A stretch of DNA of 64,000 nucleotides, from NCBI RefSeq assembly GCF_001713395.1, contig NZ_CP016451.1, positions 124,001-188,000 on the forward strand, written 5' to 3'. Below are positions 7,807 to 15,779 of this stretch, in pieces (position 1 is the first letter of the stretch; each line of letters begins with the position of its first letter). The position numbers and the translations under genes are program-made. Source of the DNA: Sinorhizobium sp. RAC02 (lineage in GTDB: Bacteria > Pseudomonadota > Alphaproteobacteria > Rhizobiales > Rhizobiaceae). A model generated the notes under the pieces. The model ran no database searches and was not told the DNA's origin. It saw only the letters and a program-made list of their open reading frames with translations.

Positions 7807-8353
7807 AACGCTCGACGCACAGCCCATCAATGTAAAAATCGAGGTGGCGGTGGGCGATCGATCGCTCTTCGTGCAATGGCAAACCAATTGCTAGGGGCCG
7901 AGCAAAGCGTATCAAGGCGTACACGATGTCACGCACGGCGAAATCTTCGGGAAGTGAACCGTCCCGTACGGCACGGTCGACCATCGACGTCATGAGTGCG
8001 TTTGCACGGGCAAGAAGGTCAGGCCAGTCTCGCTTCTCCAGACGCGGATGAATAATGTTTATCACTCCAATGCCGCAATCAAGAGCGGCGTGCATGTATT
8101 GACGTAGCGCGTCGATGCTGTCGGAAGCTGTGTCAATCAGAGCTTCCCCGGCGCTGATGCTCTCTTCCAAAACCTGACGAGCCACGGCATGGAGAAGGGA
8201 CTGCTGGTCCGGAAAGTGCCTGTACAAAGTTCCAATTCCGACGCCGGCGCGCGCCGCGACCTCGTCACGTGAAGGCTCGCCGCCAACTTCGAGTATTAAT
8301 TTAACAGCCGCCTCAATGAGCCGTGTCCGATTTCTTTGCGCGTCAGCTCGCAT
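7805..8353 (-). CDS. TetR-family transcriptional regulator
   Basis: A 182-residue TetR protein. The helix-turn-helix is textbook: RLIEAAVKLILEVGGEPSRD, then AARAGVGIGTLYRHFPDQQS. The rest is an all-helical ligand domain of the SBI-type TetR_C kind, ligand unknown. ATG 8353 is chosen over an in-frame TTG at 8368. Its 3' end replaced the C-terminal half of a methyltransferase gene, so it arrived by recombination. A long perfect inverted repeat lies 134 bp upstream and could be its operator. No obvious partner gene is divergent from it except the GNAT gene. Confidence 0.85.
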   Translation of the reverse strand: MRADAQRNRTRLIEAAVKLILEVGGEPSRDEVAARAGVGIGTLYRHFPDQQSLLHAVARQVLEESISAGEALIDTASDSIDALRQYMHAALDCGIGVINIIHPRLEKRDWPDLLARANALMTSMVDRAVRDGSLPEDFAVRDIVYALIRFARPLAIGLPLHEERSIAHRHLDFYIDGLCVER

Positions 8354-8486
8354 TGTTGACAAATCCAACTCGTTGGGGACGCCTAAAAAGCGATCCCAAC
8401 CACGTAGGCATTGCTGCCGGTCCCGTGCAATGGACTACTCTCATCTACCTCCAGAATCTCCAAAAAGCTTCTTACGAGATGGGGAT

Positions 8487-8537
8487 CTTGACCTAGCCAT
8501 AAACGGAGTGTATTCCTCCGTTTATGGCTAGGTCAAG
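8487..8537. repeat. Perfect 22-bp inverted repeat with 7-base loop
   Basis: Bases 8487-8508 and 8516-8537 are exact reverse complements (arm begins CTTGACCTAGCC, ends AAACGGAG; loop TGTATTC). The region between the TetR and GNAT genes holds nothing else recognised. It may be a TetR operator, a strong transcriptional hairpin, or a scar of a mobile element. Confidence 0.8.
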
Positions 8538-8743
8538 TCTGTGGCATGTGAAAGTGGAAATTCGCTCTGAAGGCGGGATCAGCGACGCCAGTGCCATAAT
8601 TAGCCTTGTTAGCTACACGGCTGCTTAGGAGCGCTCATACCAGCCACTTGCGCTCGCCGACCGTAGCGGACGGGGAAGGGACGCTTAGGACAGGGAGCCG
8701 TTGGTTTTCTGGGCTATCGTTAAATAAACGAGATGGATTTTAT

Positions 8744-9304
8744 ATGAGTAAGATTGTTGGAGCGAGGCTGTACCTAGCCCGCTGCACGTCGGACGACCGC
8801 TCAGACTTTCTGGCGTTGGAGCAGGATGCTGAAGTCATGCGATACCTCAATGGTGGCGCCGTTGATCATTCACGGACCGACCCTGATCATGTTGAGTTTC
8901 TCATGCCACGTGGTGACGAATCGTTTGTATGGACAGCACGAAGCCAACCAAACGCAGCCTTCATAGGCTGGTTCTCGCTCTTTCCGCAGAGTGACACAGT
9001 CGCAGAGATCGGATTTCGCCTCTGTCGCCGTCAATGGGGCTCAGGTCTTGCGACTGAAGGAGCGGCGTTGCTGCTGGCATGGGGTTTCGAACAGGGTGGA
9101 TATAAAACCGTTCTTGGCACGACAATGACCGTCAACCAACGCTCCCGCCGCGTCCTGGAGAAGATTGGAATGACACATATCGGAACCGACCATCTTGCCT
9201 ATCGCCATCCTATTCCCGGCTCCGAGCAAGGAGATGTCCGCTACGAGTTAACCTCGTCCATTTGGCGGTCGCAGGTGTCTCAGGGGTCGGCGTCGGTCAG
9301 TTAG
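8744..9304 (+). CDS. GNAT-family N-acetyltransferase
   Basis: A 186-residue RimJ/RimL-like acetyltransferase. The fold is visible in ARLYLARCTSDDRSDFLALE at the front, then IGWFSLFPQ, IGFRLCRRQWGSGLATEGAAL (acetyl-CoA loop) and VNQRSRRVLEKIGM. It would transfer acetyl from acetyl-CoA to an amine, either a protein N-terminus or a small molecule; the substrate is unknown. The ATG at 8744 follows GAGATGGA; an upstream in-frame start at 8606 adds unconserved residues. It precedes arr and an AAA kinase-like gene, a typical accessory-gene run. Confidence 0.85.
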   Translation: MSKIVGARLYLARCTSDDRSDFLALEQDAEVMRYLNGGAVDHSRTDPDHVEFLMPRGDESFVWTARSQPNAAFIGWFSLFPQSDTVAEIGFRLCRRQWGSGLATEGAALLLAWGFEQGGYKTVLGTTMTVNQRSRRVLEKIGMTHIGTDHLAYRHPIPGSEQGDVRYELTSSIWRSQVSQGSASVS

Positions 9305-9311
9305 AATTTAG

Positions 9312-9340
9312 CCCATCACCAGCGCTTGTATGGTGATGGG
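9312..9340 (+). terminator. Hairpin after GNAT gene
   Basis: CCCATCACCA and TGGTGATGGG form a perfect 10-bp stem with a 9-base loop just after the GNAT stop, followed by GTGTTTGG. It is a probable terminator without a long T run. Confidence 0.55.
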
Positions 9341-9390
9341 GTGTTTGGCCGCAACTCTGTGTCTAAATGATTTTTTTGTTGGAGACTTAA

Positions 9391-9801
9391 ATGAACAGTG
9401 CCACCCCTTCGGATCCCTTTTTTCACGGGACGCGGGCCGATCTGAAAATTGGTGACCTGATATCAGTCGGGTACGCATCAAATCATGGAGATCGTACGCC
9501 GCTTTCCTGGGTCTACTTCAGTCAAACCCTAGAAGCTGCAATCTGGGGGGCGGAGCTCGCATCGGGTGACGGGAGACAGAGAATCTACGTGGTCGAGCCG
9601 ACCGGCGAATTCATAGATGATCCGAATCTCACCGACAAAAAATTTCCAGGCAACCCCACTCGGTCGTTTCGCTCACGACAGCCCCTTCGCATCGTGGGAG
9701 AAATCAAGCAGTGGGAGGGTCACAGCCCGGAGCAACTGCAAACGATGAGGGATGGTCTGGCGGCGCTGCGAGCAGCAGGGAAGGACATCATCATCGATTG
9801 A
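9391..9801 (+). CDS. arr: NAD+-rifampin ADP-ribosyltransferase
   Basis: A 136-residue Arr enzyme, the normal length. It transfers ADP-ribose from NAD+ to the ansa-chain hydroxyl of rifamycins and so inactivates them. Family landmarks are all present: FFHGTRADLKIGDLI at the front, VYFSQTLEAAIWGAELA, RIYVVEPTGEF, DDPNLTDKKFPGNPTRS and PLRIVGEI. The ATG at 9391 is followed by the expected N-terminus. It has its own leader after a hairpin and is not in an evident integron. Environmental alphaproteobacteria often carry arr homologues. Resistance is predicted from family, not shown. Confidence 0.9.
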   Translation: MNSATPSDPFFHGTRADLKIGDLISVGYASNHGDRTPLSWVYFSQTLEAAIWGAELASGDGRQRIYVVEPTGEFIDDPNLTDKKFPGNPTRSFRSRQPLRIVGEIKQWEGHSPEQLQTMRDGLAALRAAGKDIIID

Positions 9802-10123
9802 AGGTTGGATTTACAGATTTGCTGAGCTTCAAACATGGGGTCACAGACAGCGACCGCTTCGTAGTTTCTTCTGCGAAAACTGCAGGGTTGAATCTGCATG
9901 GGGCAGCGAACGTTTGAATTTTCGATCGAAAGGAGTGGCCATCCGGCCAAGCTTACTATGGCAACATTCATCTATCCTTGATCGCTGAGTGAGCGAACGT
10001 TTCTCACAAAATTGACGGCTGTGAGATGTATCCCCTGGTGCCGTTGGTTTTTCAATCTGTAGTGCCCGACACCACATGGTTCGTCGCTGGAAAGGGGATG
10101 GCCATGAGAATGTGAAAGGTCAG
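9802..10123. other. Intergenic stretch, no gene recognised
   Basis: Between arr and the AAA gene. Short overlapping frames on both strands have no family signature and no ribosome sites. AAAGGT at 10115-10120 is the likely ribosome site of the following gene. Confidence 0.4.
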
Positions 10124-10675
10124 ATGACTATGCCGAAATCACCCACACTTTACCTCACTTGCGGCCTGCCTGGCTCGGGCAAAACAACATTGGCCAAGCA
10201 ACTCGAGCAAAGCGCAGGCGCAATTCGTCTGACTGGCGACGATTGGCTCCAAGCACTATTCCCGGAAATGACGACAGACGAAGCCGAAAATGGACCACTT
10301 CGAGCCAAGATCGAGAAACTTCAATGGCGAGTAGCCCTTCGCGCTCTAGAACTAGGCTGCAATGTCATAGTTGATTGGGGAATTTGGTCACGAAAGGAAC
10401 GTGATGATCTCCGCAACGCTGCACTCAGTGTTGGAGCAAAGGTCATCCTTTGCCTTCTCGATCCTCCCTTAGCGGAGTTGTGGGAACGGGTATCGCGTCG
10501 CAATGAAGAGCGACCTTTCGGCGCGTTTCAAATGACGGAGGCCGACCTGATCAGGTGGTCCCATCTCTTCGAACGTCCCGCAGCTGATGAATTAGCTCAG
10601 TATAATATGTGGATAGGAAGTGACAGTCACGTCATTATGAGGAAACGGTCAAAAAGAAAAATTTCATACAAGTAA
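10124..10675 (+). CDS. AAA-family ATPase / small-molecule kinase-like protein
   Basis: A 183-residue P-loop protein of the AAA_33/zeta-toxin-like kinase group. The Walker A GLPGSGKTT lies near residue 15, a DDW motif follows (RLTGDDWLQALFP), and a lid-like arginine-rich segment (ERVSRRNEER) comes late. Relatives phosphorylate small substrates including antibiotics, but this substrate is not readable. Two ATGs (10124 and 10130) compete for one AAAGGT site. No antitoxin-like gene is adjacent, which argues against a zeta toxin. Confidence 0.75.
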   Translation: MTMPKSPTLYLTCGLPGSGKTTLAKQLEQSAGAIRLTGDDWLQALFPEMTTDEAENGPLRAKIEKLQWRVALRALELGCNVIVDWGIWSRKERDDLRNAALSVGAKVILCLLDPPLAELWERVSRRNEERPFGAFQMTEADLIRWSHLFERPAADELAQYNMWIGSDSHVIMRKRSKRKISYK

Positions 10676-10853
10676 TTCAAAAACCACCTCCGGCGGTGTA
10701 TTTGGTGTTGGTCTAATATAGGATACTGGCATGAAATGCAATTCAAATACAGAACGTGAAAGTTCAATAGTGGAATCCGTCTGACTACCGAGGTATTATT
10801 ATAATTATTGCTCGAAAATCTAGCTGGCGTCTGCTATCAACGTGGAAAAGAAC

Positions 10854-11819
10854 ATGATCAACCATCAGAAACCTATTAGGTCGGGCTTTGGTGCAAGAAC
10901 AACCGCGTCAGAGGTGCTCGGCGGCAGTGATTTACATGGCAAACGAGCTATCGTAACGGGGGGGCATTCTGGGCTGGGTTTGGAAACCACCAAGGCGCTC
11001 GCAGCTGCTGGCGCTGAGGTACTCGTAGCGTCGCGCGATCAGCAAGCCGCAAGTTATGCTATACGGGACATACCTGGTGCCAGCATTGGCGCTCTTGATT
11101 TGTCTGATCTCCGTAGTGTCCGAATCTTCGCTGACTGGATTCTAGCCCGCGGCCAGCACATTGATGTGCTCATCAACAACGCCGGCATTATGGCATGCCC
11201 CGAAACCAGGGTTGGCCCTGGTTGGGAAGCTCAGTTCGCGGTTAACCACATTGGTCATTTTGCGTTGACGAGTCTTCTCTTGCCGCTCCTCGAGGGGGGC
11301 GCAAGAGTTGTGTCTGTATCTTCCGCAGGTCATCACAATTCACCACTGCGGTGGGACGATATGCAGTTCCGGAAGGCCTATGACAAATGGTTGGCTTATG
11401 GACAATCCAAGACCGCCAATGCGCTCTTCGCACTCCAGCTTGATCGCTTGGGTCGCGAACGTGGTATTCGTTCTTTTTCACTTCATCCCGGAAAAATATT
11501 CACGCCGCTCCAGCGCCATCTTACTCAAGCAGAGATGAAGGGCGAAGGTTGGCTGGATGACAACGGTGTTCCCGCTGACCTCAGCTTCAAAAACCCTACG
11601 CAGGGTGCGGCGACGCAAGTCTGGGCTGCCACCTCACTACAGCTCGATGGGCTCGGTGGGCTTTATTGTGAGGACTGCGATGTGGCGTTGCGCGCTGACG
11701 AAGCTTGCGAGCCTTTCGTCGGTGTAATGTCCTATGCAGTCGATTTGGATGAAGCCGAACGGCTATGGGCATTGTCTGCCGGCATGACCGGAATAGATGC
11801 GTTCTCTGACCGACGATAA
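10854..11819 (+). CDS. SDR-family oxidoreductase (retinol dehydrogenase-like)
   Basis: A 321-residue SDR of the longer WWOX/retinol-dehydrogenase-like type. It has a short N-terminal extension, then TGGHSGLGLETTKAL (NADP site), NNAGIM, VSVSSAGHH and the catalytic YGQSKTANALFALQLD. The ATG at 10854 has a GGAAAAG before it; a GTG at 10842 is an in-frame alternative. Substrate unknown. It precedes a YjbR gene by 56 bp on the same strand, so the two may be co-transcribed. Confidence 0.8.
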   Translation: MINHQKPIRSGFGARTTASEVLGGSDLHGKRAIVTGGHSGLGLETTKALAAAGAEVLVASRDQQAASYAIRDIPGASIGALDLSDLRSVRIFADWILARGQHIDVLINNAGIMACPETRVGPGWEAQFAVNHIGHFALTSLLLPLLEGGARVVSVSSAGHHNSPLRWDDMQFRKAYDKWLAYGQSKTANALFALQLDRLGRERGIRSFSLHPGKIFTPLQRHLTQAEMKGEGWLDDNGVPADLSFKNPTQGAATQVWAATSLQLDGLGGLYCEDCDVALRADEACEPFVGVMSYAVDLDEAERLWALSAGMTGIDAFSDRR

Positions 11820-11875
11820 CGCGTTAGGCAGACAGCTGAGTATTTTGAAAGCTTTCGTGAAAACAGGAGAGTAGC

Positions 11876-12196
11876 ATGATTGCGGATGAGTTTAAGCAAT
11901 TGGCTCTTAAGCTGCCTGATGCGCAAGAGGGGTCTCATATGAAGCATCCTGACTTCCGTGTTTCCGGGAAGGTCTTCGCGACGCTTGGCTACCCTGACGT
12001 GAACTGGGCGGTCGTTATGTTGACGCCAGACGAGCAGGCAAAAGTTGTAGGCCGCGAACCTGATATCTTCAAACCTGCCAGCGGTAAATGGGGTCGCGAT
12101 GGATGTACGCAAGCACGACTCGAAAAGCTTGATGAACCAATGGCTCGGGAGGTGCTTCAGAAGGCATGGGAAAGGGCCGCTCTTAGAAGACTCTAA
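11876..12196 (+). CDS. MmcQ/YjbR family protein
   Basis: A 106-residue protein of the MmcQ/YjbR (CyaY-like fold) family. It shows the expected LPDAQEGSHMKHPDFRV front, KVFATLGYPD strand and a C-terminal WGRDGCTQARLEKLDE. It is called DNA-binding in databases from its fold; the role is unknown. It follows the SDR gene closely and ends 110 bp before a good terminator. Confidence 0.85.
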   Translation: MIADEFKQLALKLPDAQEGSHMKHPDFRVSGKVFATLGYPDVNWAVVMLTPDEQAKVVGREPDIFKPASGKWGRDGCTQARLEKLDEPMAREVLQKAWERAALRRL

Positions 12197-12305
12197 GATT
12201 GCGCCGAGCTCTATTAACGCACGTTTGCACCAACCGTCATTGATCAGGCCTCTTCGCCAGTATGTTCATATGTTCGATGAGGCCCTGCCCATGCCTATTG
12301 AATCT

Positions 12306-12332
12306 ACGCCCGCTGATGACGCGGGCGTTTCT
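12306..12332 (+). terminator. Rho-independent terminator after the YjbR gene
   Basis: ACGCCCGC and GCGGGCGT pair over 8 bp around TGATGAC and are followed by TTCTGTGT. It lies in the first half of the YjbR-dinB intergenic region. Confidence 0.6.
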
Positions 12333-12489
12333 GTGTCTGGCCGCCGCGAGGCGCTGTGCTGGAGTTCGCTCTTATAAGGATTATGTCGTGCAGTTTCCGC
12401 ATAGCTGCACTGCAGCAAAGTCTGTTTCGTGTGCGGCGGAAACTGGTACCTTGATATTCATCGAAGCGATGCACCTCCTTCCGCAGAGC

Positions 12490-12617
12490 TTCGAATTCAG
12501 ACGGCCCACTCCTCCTCCCAAGGGTCGTCTGTCGGAACAGCGGCACTCCTCCTCTTGAGCTGTCTGTTCGGTTCTTTTCGGAAAGCCTGCCGCACCTCCT
12601 CCCGCGGCAGGCTTTTT
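12490..12617 (+). ncRNA. Probable alpha-r14 family (NfeR1-like) trans-acting sRNA
   Basis: Three consecutive hairpins each expose a CU-rich anti-Shine-Dalgarno loop. The first (12498-12531, CAGACG/CGTCTG) has ACTCCTCCTCCC in its loop. The second (about 12537-12561, ACAGC/GCTGT) has CACTCCTCCTC. The third is the terminator (12582-12617) with ACCTCCTCC. Repeated CUCCUCCC loops in a three-hairpin RNA of about 120 nt are the mark of the rhizobial alpha-r14 family, which base-pairs with ribosome-binding regions of mRNAs, often ABC-transporter genes. The 5' end is a guess, and no clear promoter was fixed. Confidence 0.7.
12582..12617 (+). terminator. Rho-independent terminator (3' hairpin of the sRNA)
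   Basis: GCCTGCCGC and GCGGCAGGC form a 9-bp GC stem preceded by AAA and followed by TTTTTC. It ends the sRNA on the plus strand and could also stop dinB transcription from the minus strand. Confidence 0.8.
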
Positions 12618-12636
12618 CGTTTTCAGGGGCGTCACA

Positions 12637-13764
12637 TCAGAGTTCGAGAGCGAGTTGCGGTGCCTGCTCACTCTCTTCGGTATTGAGCGACGACAGGGTG
12701 ATCCCGAGGAGCCGCACCGGATGTTTGAACGGGAACACTGTGGCGAGCAAGGTCTCTGCTATCTCCAGGATCATATCGATGTCCGAAACGGATCCCGCCA
12801 CAGTCCTGCTGCGTGTCGCCTGACTGAAATCCGAATATTTGATTTTGACAGTCACGGTCTTCCCCGTGATGTCGTGCGCATCGCAATACCTCCAGACTTT
12901 CTCGGCCAATGGCCGCAGTTCGGTTTTCGCCAGCTTGAGATCATCGATATCCTCGACGAACGTATCCTCGGCGCCAACAGACTTTCGAATGCGATCGGGT
13001 CTCACCCGGCGTTCATCGACCCCGCGGGCAATGCCGTAGAAATAAGGACCGGACTTCCCGAAATTCTGCTGCAGGAAGGCAAGGGATTTCGATTTGAGGT
13101 CAAGCCCGGTCTCTATGCCATACCGTTTCATTCGCTCGGCCGTGGCCGGCCCCACGCCATGGAATTTCTTGACGGGGAGGGCCTCGACAAAACCAGGGCC
13201 GTTCTTTGGAGTAATGACCGCCTGGCCATTCGGCTTGTTCAGATCGCTTGCCATCTTGGCCAGGAATTTGTTGTAGGAGATACCGGCCGACGCGTTGAGG
13301 CCAGTGACTGCCTTGATCTTCGCACGAATCTCCAGTGCAATCTCGGTGGCGATCTCCATGCCTTTCAGGTTCTCGGTGACATCGAGATAGGCCTCGTCCA
13401 ATGACAGCGGCTCGATCAACGGCGTGTACTCGGCAAAGATCTCCCGGATCTGCTGCGAGACCTGTCTGTAAACCTCGAAGCGCGGCGGCACGAAGATCAG
13501 ATCCGGGCATTTGCGCTTGGCGGTGACCGACGGCATGGCCGAATGCACACCAAAGACACGCGCTTCGTAGCTTGCGGCGGCCACAACGCCGCGTGCCGCC
13601 GATCCACCGACCGCCAATGGTTTACCGCGTAGCGCCGGGTTGTCTCGCTGCTCGACCGACGCATAAAATGCGTCCATATCCACATGGATGATTTTGCGCA
13701 CGGGTTGCACACTACCCATGACGTCAGTTTCCACAGGATAAGTCGGCATTTGGTGAACAGGCAT
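12637..13764 (-). CDS. dinB: DNA polymerase IV
   Basis: A Y-family translesion polymerase of about 375 residues. The catalytic acidic residues are intact in VDMDAFYASVE and SLDEAYLDV, so it should be active, unlike ImuB further on. The helix-hairpin-helix (KFHGVGPATAERM) and a C-terminal little-finger domain follow. The longest frame begins with a TTG at 13800 that overlaps the SRAP stop; ATG 13764 is a more likely start, and 13719 is also possible. It follows the SRAP gene with no gap, so the two form an operon that makes a DNA-lesion-tolerance unit. Confidence 0.9.
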   Translation of the reverse strand: MPVHQMPTYPVETDVMGSVQPVRKIIHVDMDAFYASVEQRDNPALRGKPLAVGGSAARGVVAAASYEARVFGVHSAMPSVTAKRKCPDLIFVPPRFEVYRQVSQQIREIFAEYTPLIEPLSLDEAYLDVTENLKGMEIATEIALEIRAKIKAVTGLNASAGISYNKFLAKMASDLNKPNGQAVITPKNGPGFVEALPVKKFHGVGPATAERMKRYGIETGLDLKSKSLAFLQQNFGKSGPYFYGIARGVDERRVRPDRIRKSVGAEDTFVEDIDDLKLAKTELRPLAEKVWRYCDAHDITGKTVTVKIKYSDFSQATRSRTVAGSVSDIDMILEIAETLLATVFPFKHPVRLLGITLSSLNTEESEQAPQLALEL

Positions 13765-13796
13765 CTGACTGCTCTGGTCGTGCTCTGTGCTGGTGA

Positions 13797-14474
13797 TCAA
13801 AGCAACAGACCTTCCTCGTCCGGCTTCGGTTTGGCCTGTGGCGGAACGATCACCAGCATGTTGCCCGGGAGCGGACGCTGTAGGTGGCGGGCTTCATCCC
13901 ACGGTGCTGTCAGCCAGGTCTCCACTTCCTCAGGCGTGGTCAGGATGGAGGGCATGGCCTTTTGATGGATGGGAGAGACAATCTCATTCGGCGAGGTCGT
14001 CAGAAATCCAAACAGCTCGTATTCCTGCTCGCCATCCCTGACCTTCCGCACGCCCTTCCACGGAGTCCAGAAGCCCGCGAAAAACATCAGCGGTCGCTCT
14101 TCGTTGCCGGCGAACCAAGCGTTCGGCACGCGTCCGCCCTCCACCTTGCTGGCTGGGTCAGGCTCGGCAAAAGACGTGAACGGAACCACGCAGCGGCTGG
14201 TAGGCCCAAGCCAGCGGCGCCAATGTGGGGAGTTTACATTGCGGATATTGGTGACGCCCGGATCGTAGTTTTTGACATAAGCCGGCGGCGACGGCATTCC
14301 CCAGGTCGCCCGGGCAATCTCGCGCTGTCCGTCATCGGCGACGCGGACAATCGGTGCCTGATAGCCTGGATAAACATCGAAGGAGGCTTCATTCCAGCCG
14401 GCTCGATCCCGGAACGCCTTTGTAAATTTCAGAACCGCGTCACGCGTGGTCGTCACGTTGTAGAGATTACACAT
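13797..14474 (-). CDS. SOS response-associated peptidase (SRAP; YedK/HMCES)
   Basis: A 225-residue SRAP protein. Such proteins bond covalently through Cys2 to abasic sites in single-stranded DNA and shield them. The start MCNLYNV gives the required Cys2 once Met is removed. RCVVPFTSFAEP and the His-containing segment SPIHQKAMPSILTTPEE are also present, the usual active-site elements. The ATG at 14474 has GGAGGA before it; a longer frame would bury Cys2 and is rejected. It is immediately upstream of dinB, a known functional association with SOS genes. Confidence 0.9.
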   Translation of the reverse strand: MCNLYNVTTTRDAVLKFTKAFRDRAGWNEASFDVYPGYQAPIVRVADDGQREIARATWGMPSPPAYVKNYDPGVTNIRNVNSPHWRRWLGPTSRCVVPFTSFAEPDPASKVEGGRVPNAWFAGNEERPLMFFAGFWTPWKGVRKVRDGEQEYELFGFLTTSPNEIVSPIHQKAMPSILTTPEEVETWLTAPWDEARHLQRPLPGNMLVIVPPQAKPKPDEEGLLL

Positions 14475-14555
14475 TGCCGTCCTCCTATCCAATGCGTGTC
14501 AAGGCGAAGTTTCCGACCCTTTCGGAACGCAATCAAGCTTTGAAAGCTCCAGCGA

Positions 14556-14816
14556 TCACCTGGGCTTTTGCGGCTCAAAAACCAAGGCCGCCTCCAGCAA
14601 ACAGGGAAATCCCGTCCGGCATCTATCCTGTCCGTCAGGACAATGCATCTTGTCGCATCCCATCGCCATGCGACGGCGCAGATCCACAAAACGCATGCTG
14701 GCGCCGAACTGTTTCACCAGCGCCTTGCGATCAAGCTCGCCCCGTTGCACGCACGGTTTGCATTCGACGGTAATCACCGGTCCCTTGAAATCTCTAAGCG
14801 TCAGCAAACCGGGCAT
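14556..14816 (-). CDS. Conserved small Cys-rich protein of rhizobia
   Basis: An 86-residue protein with a pattern that could bind a metal: VECKPCVQRGELD near residue 20, then MGCDKMHCPDGQDRC and FPC. I recognise it only as a conserved hypothetical of rhizobial genomes. It lies 81 bp upstream of the SRAP gene on the same strand and is divergent from imuA, so it may be first gene of a minus-strand SOS operon. Opposite-strand frames here show no family signature. Confidence 0.55.
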   Translation of the reverse strand: MPGLLTLRDFKGPVITVECKPCVQRGELDRKALVKQFGASMRFVDLRRRMAMGCDKMHCPDGQDRCRTGFPCLLEAALVFEPQKPR

Positions 14817-14959
14817 ATTTCTATTTTCTCATCTACGATATTTTTCATCACATTCAGCATCGAATTGAATCTGCTTGATGAATCGATCGATCAAAAGCCG
14901 TCTCGTGATGCTGGCTGCAGTCCACCCGATTCTTGCCCGTTGACTCATCGCTGTTTAAA

Positions 14960-14974
14960 GAACAAAAACAGAAC
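14960..14974. promoter_or_regulatory. LexA (SOS) box
   Basis: GAACAAAAACAGAAC matches the alphaproteobacterial LexA operator, the direct repeat GAAC-N7-GAAC (GTTC-N7-GTTC on the other strand). It lies 50 bp before imuA and in the divergent region shared with the minus-strand Cys-rich protein/SRAP/dinB genes. imuAB-dnaE2 cassettes are classically LexA-controlled. Confidence 0.85.
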
Positions 14975-15023
14975 ATATCAGCTTTTTTTGGCTATGCAAA
15001 TGCACCCTTGACGTAGGAAACCG

Positions 15024-15779
15024 ATGCCAATCACTGCCGCCAACCCCGTCATTTCCGAGCTTCAGGACCGCATCCGGCGGCTTGAAGGCGGAGTTGCGCG
15101 CAAGGGCGAGGTGCTGTCGTTCGAAATAGCTGAGATCGATGCAAAGCTTCCCGGTGGCGGGCTGGCCTGCGGCGCCTTGCACGAGGTGGCCGGCGGTGGC
15201 GCCGATGCCGTGCATGGCGCGGCCGCCGCTCTGTTCGTCGCCGGGATCGTCGCGCGCACGAAGGGCGACATCCTGTGGTGCCTGACACGGCCGGATCTGT
15301 TTGCGCCGGCATTGGCACAGGCGGGGCTTCACCATGATCGGGTGATCTATGTCGAGGCCGACCGGGAAGAGGACGTGCTCACGAATTTCGAAGAGGGCCT
15401 GCGTTTTGGCGGGCTTGGCGCCGTCGTTGCCGAGCTTGTGCGCCTGCCCATGACCGCCTCACGGCGCCTGCAGCTGGCGGCCGAGGCTTCAGGAACAATC
15501 GGGATTGCGCTTCGGCGATGGCGGCGCCCGACAGAGGCGGCTGATTTCGGGCAGCCGACGGCGGCCACGACACGATGGCGCATCAGCGTCCTGCCTTCCG
15601 AACCGCTTCCCGTGTCGGGCATCGGGCGGGCGCGGTGGCTGGCGGAATTGATCAGAGCAAGGGCGGGAGAAGCCGCAGAATTTGAAATAGGTGCCTGCGA
15701 TGCCACGGGTCGTATCAGTCTTTCTCCCCACGCTCGCGACGGACAGGATCAGGCGCGCCGATCCCAGAATTTCGGCTGA
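15024..15779 (+). CDS. imuA: ImuA, SOS mutagenesis accessory protein
   Basis: A 251-residue RecA-fold-like protein without a Walker A loop (LPGGGLACGALHEVAGGG occupies its place), as usual for ImuA. It is first of the imuA-imuB-dnaE2 cassette that performs error-prone lesion bypass after SOS induction. AGGAAACC precedes the ATG. The imuB start lies 80 bases inside its 3' end, so translation is coupled. The LexA box is directly upstream. Confidence 0.9.
   Translation: MPITAANPVISELQDRIRRLEGGVARKGEVLSFEIAEIDAKLPGGGLACGALHEVAGGGADAVHGAAAALFVAGIVARTKGDILWCLTRPDLFAPALAQAGLHHDRVIYVEADREEDVLTNFEEGLRFGGLGAVVAELVRLPMTASRRLQLAAEASGTIGIALRRWRRPTEAADFGQPTAATTRWRISVLPSEPLPVSGIGRARWLAELIRARAGEAAEFEIGACDATGRISLSPHARDGQDQARRSQNFG

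Noticed and set aside
10124-10675. Zeta-toxin reading of the P-loop protein
   Set aside because: Although the fold may be related, no epsilon-like antitoxin gene is adjacent and the neighbours are single accessory enzymes.
11805-11835. attC-like GCGTTAGGC after the SDR gene, near arr
   Set aside because: The right-hand core GTTAGGC is there, but no matching RYYYAAC core lies within the usual 60-140 bp, and no integrase or repeated site was found. A cassette array is not supported.
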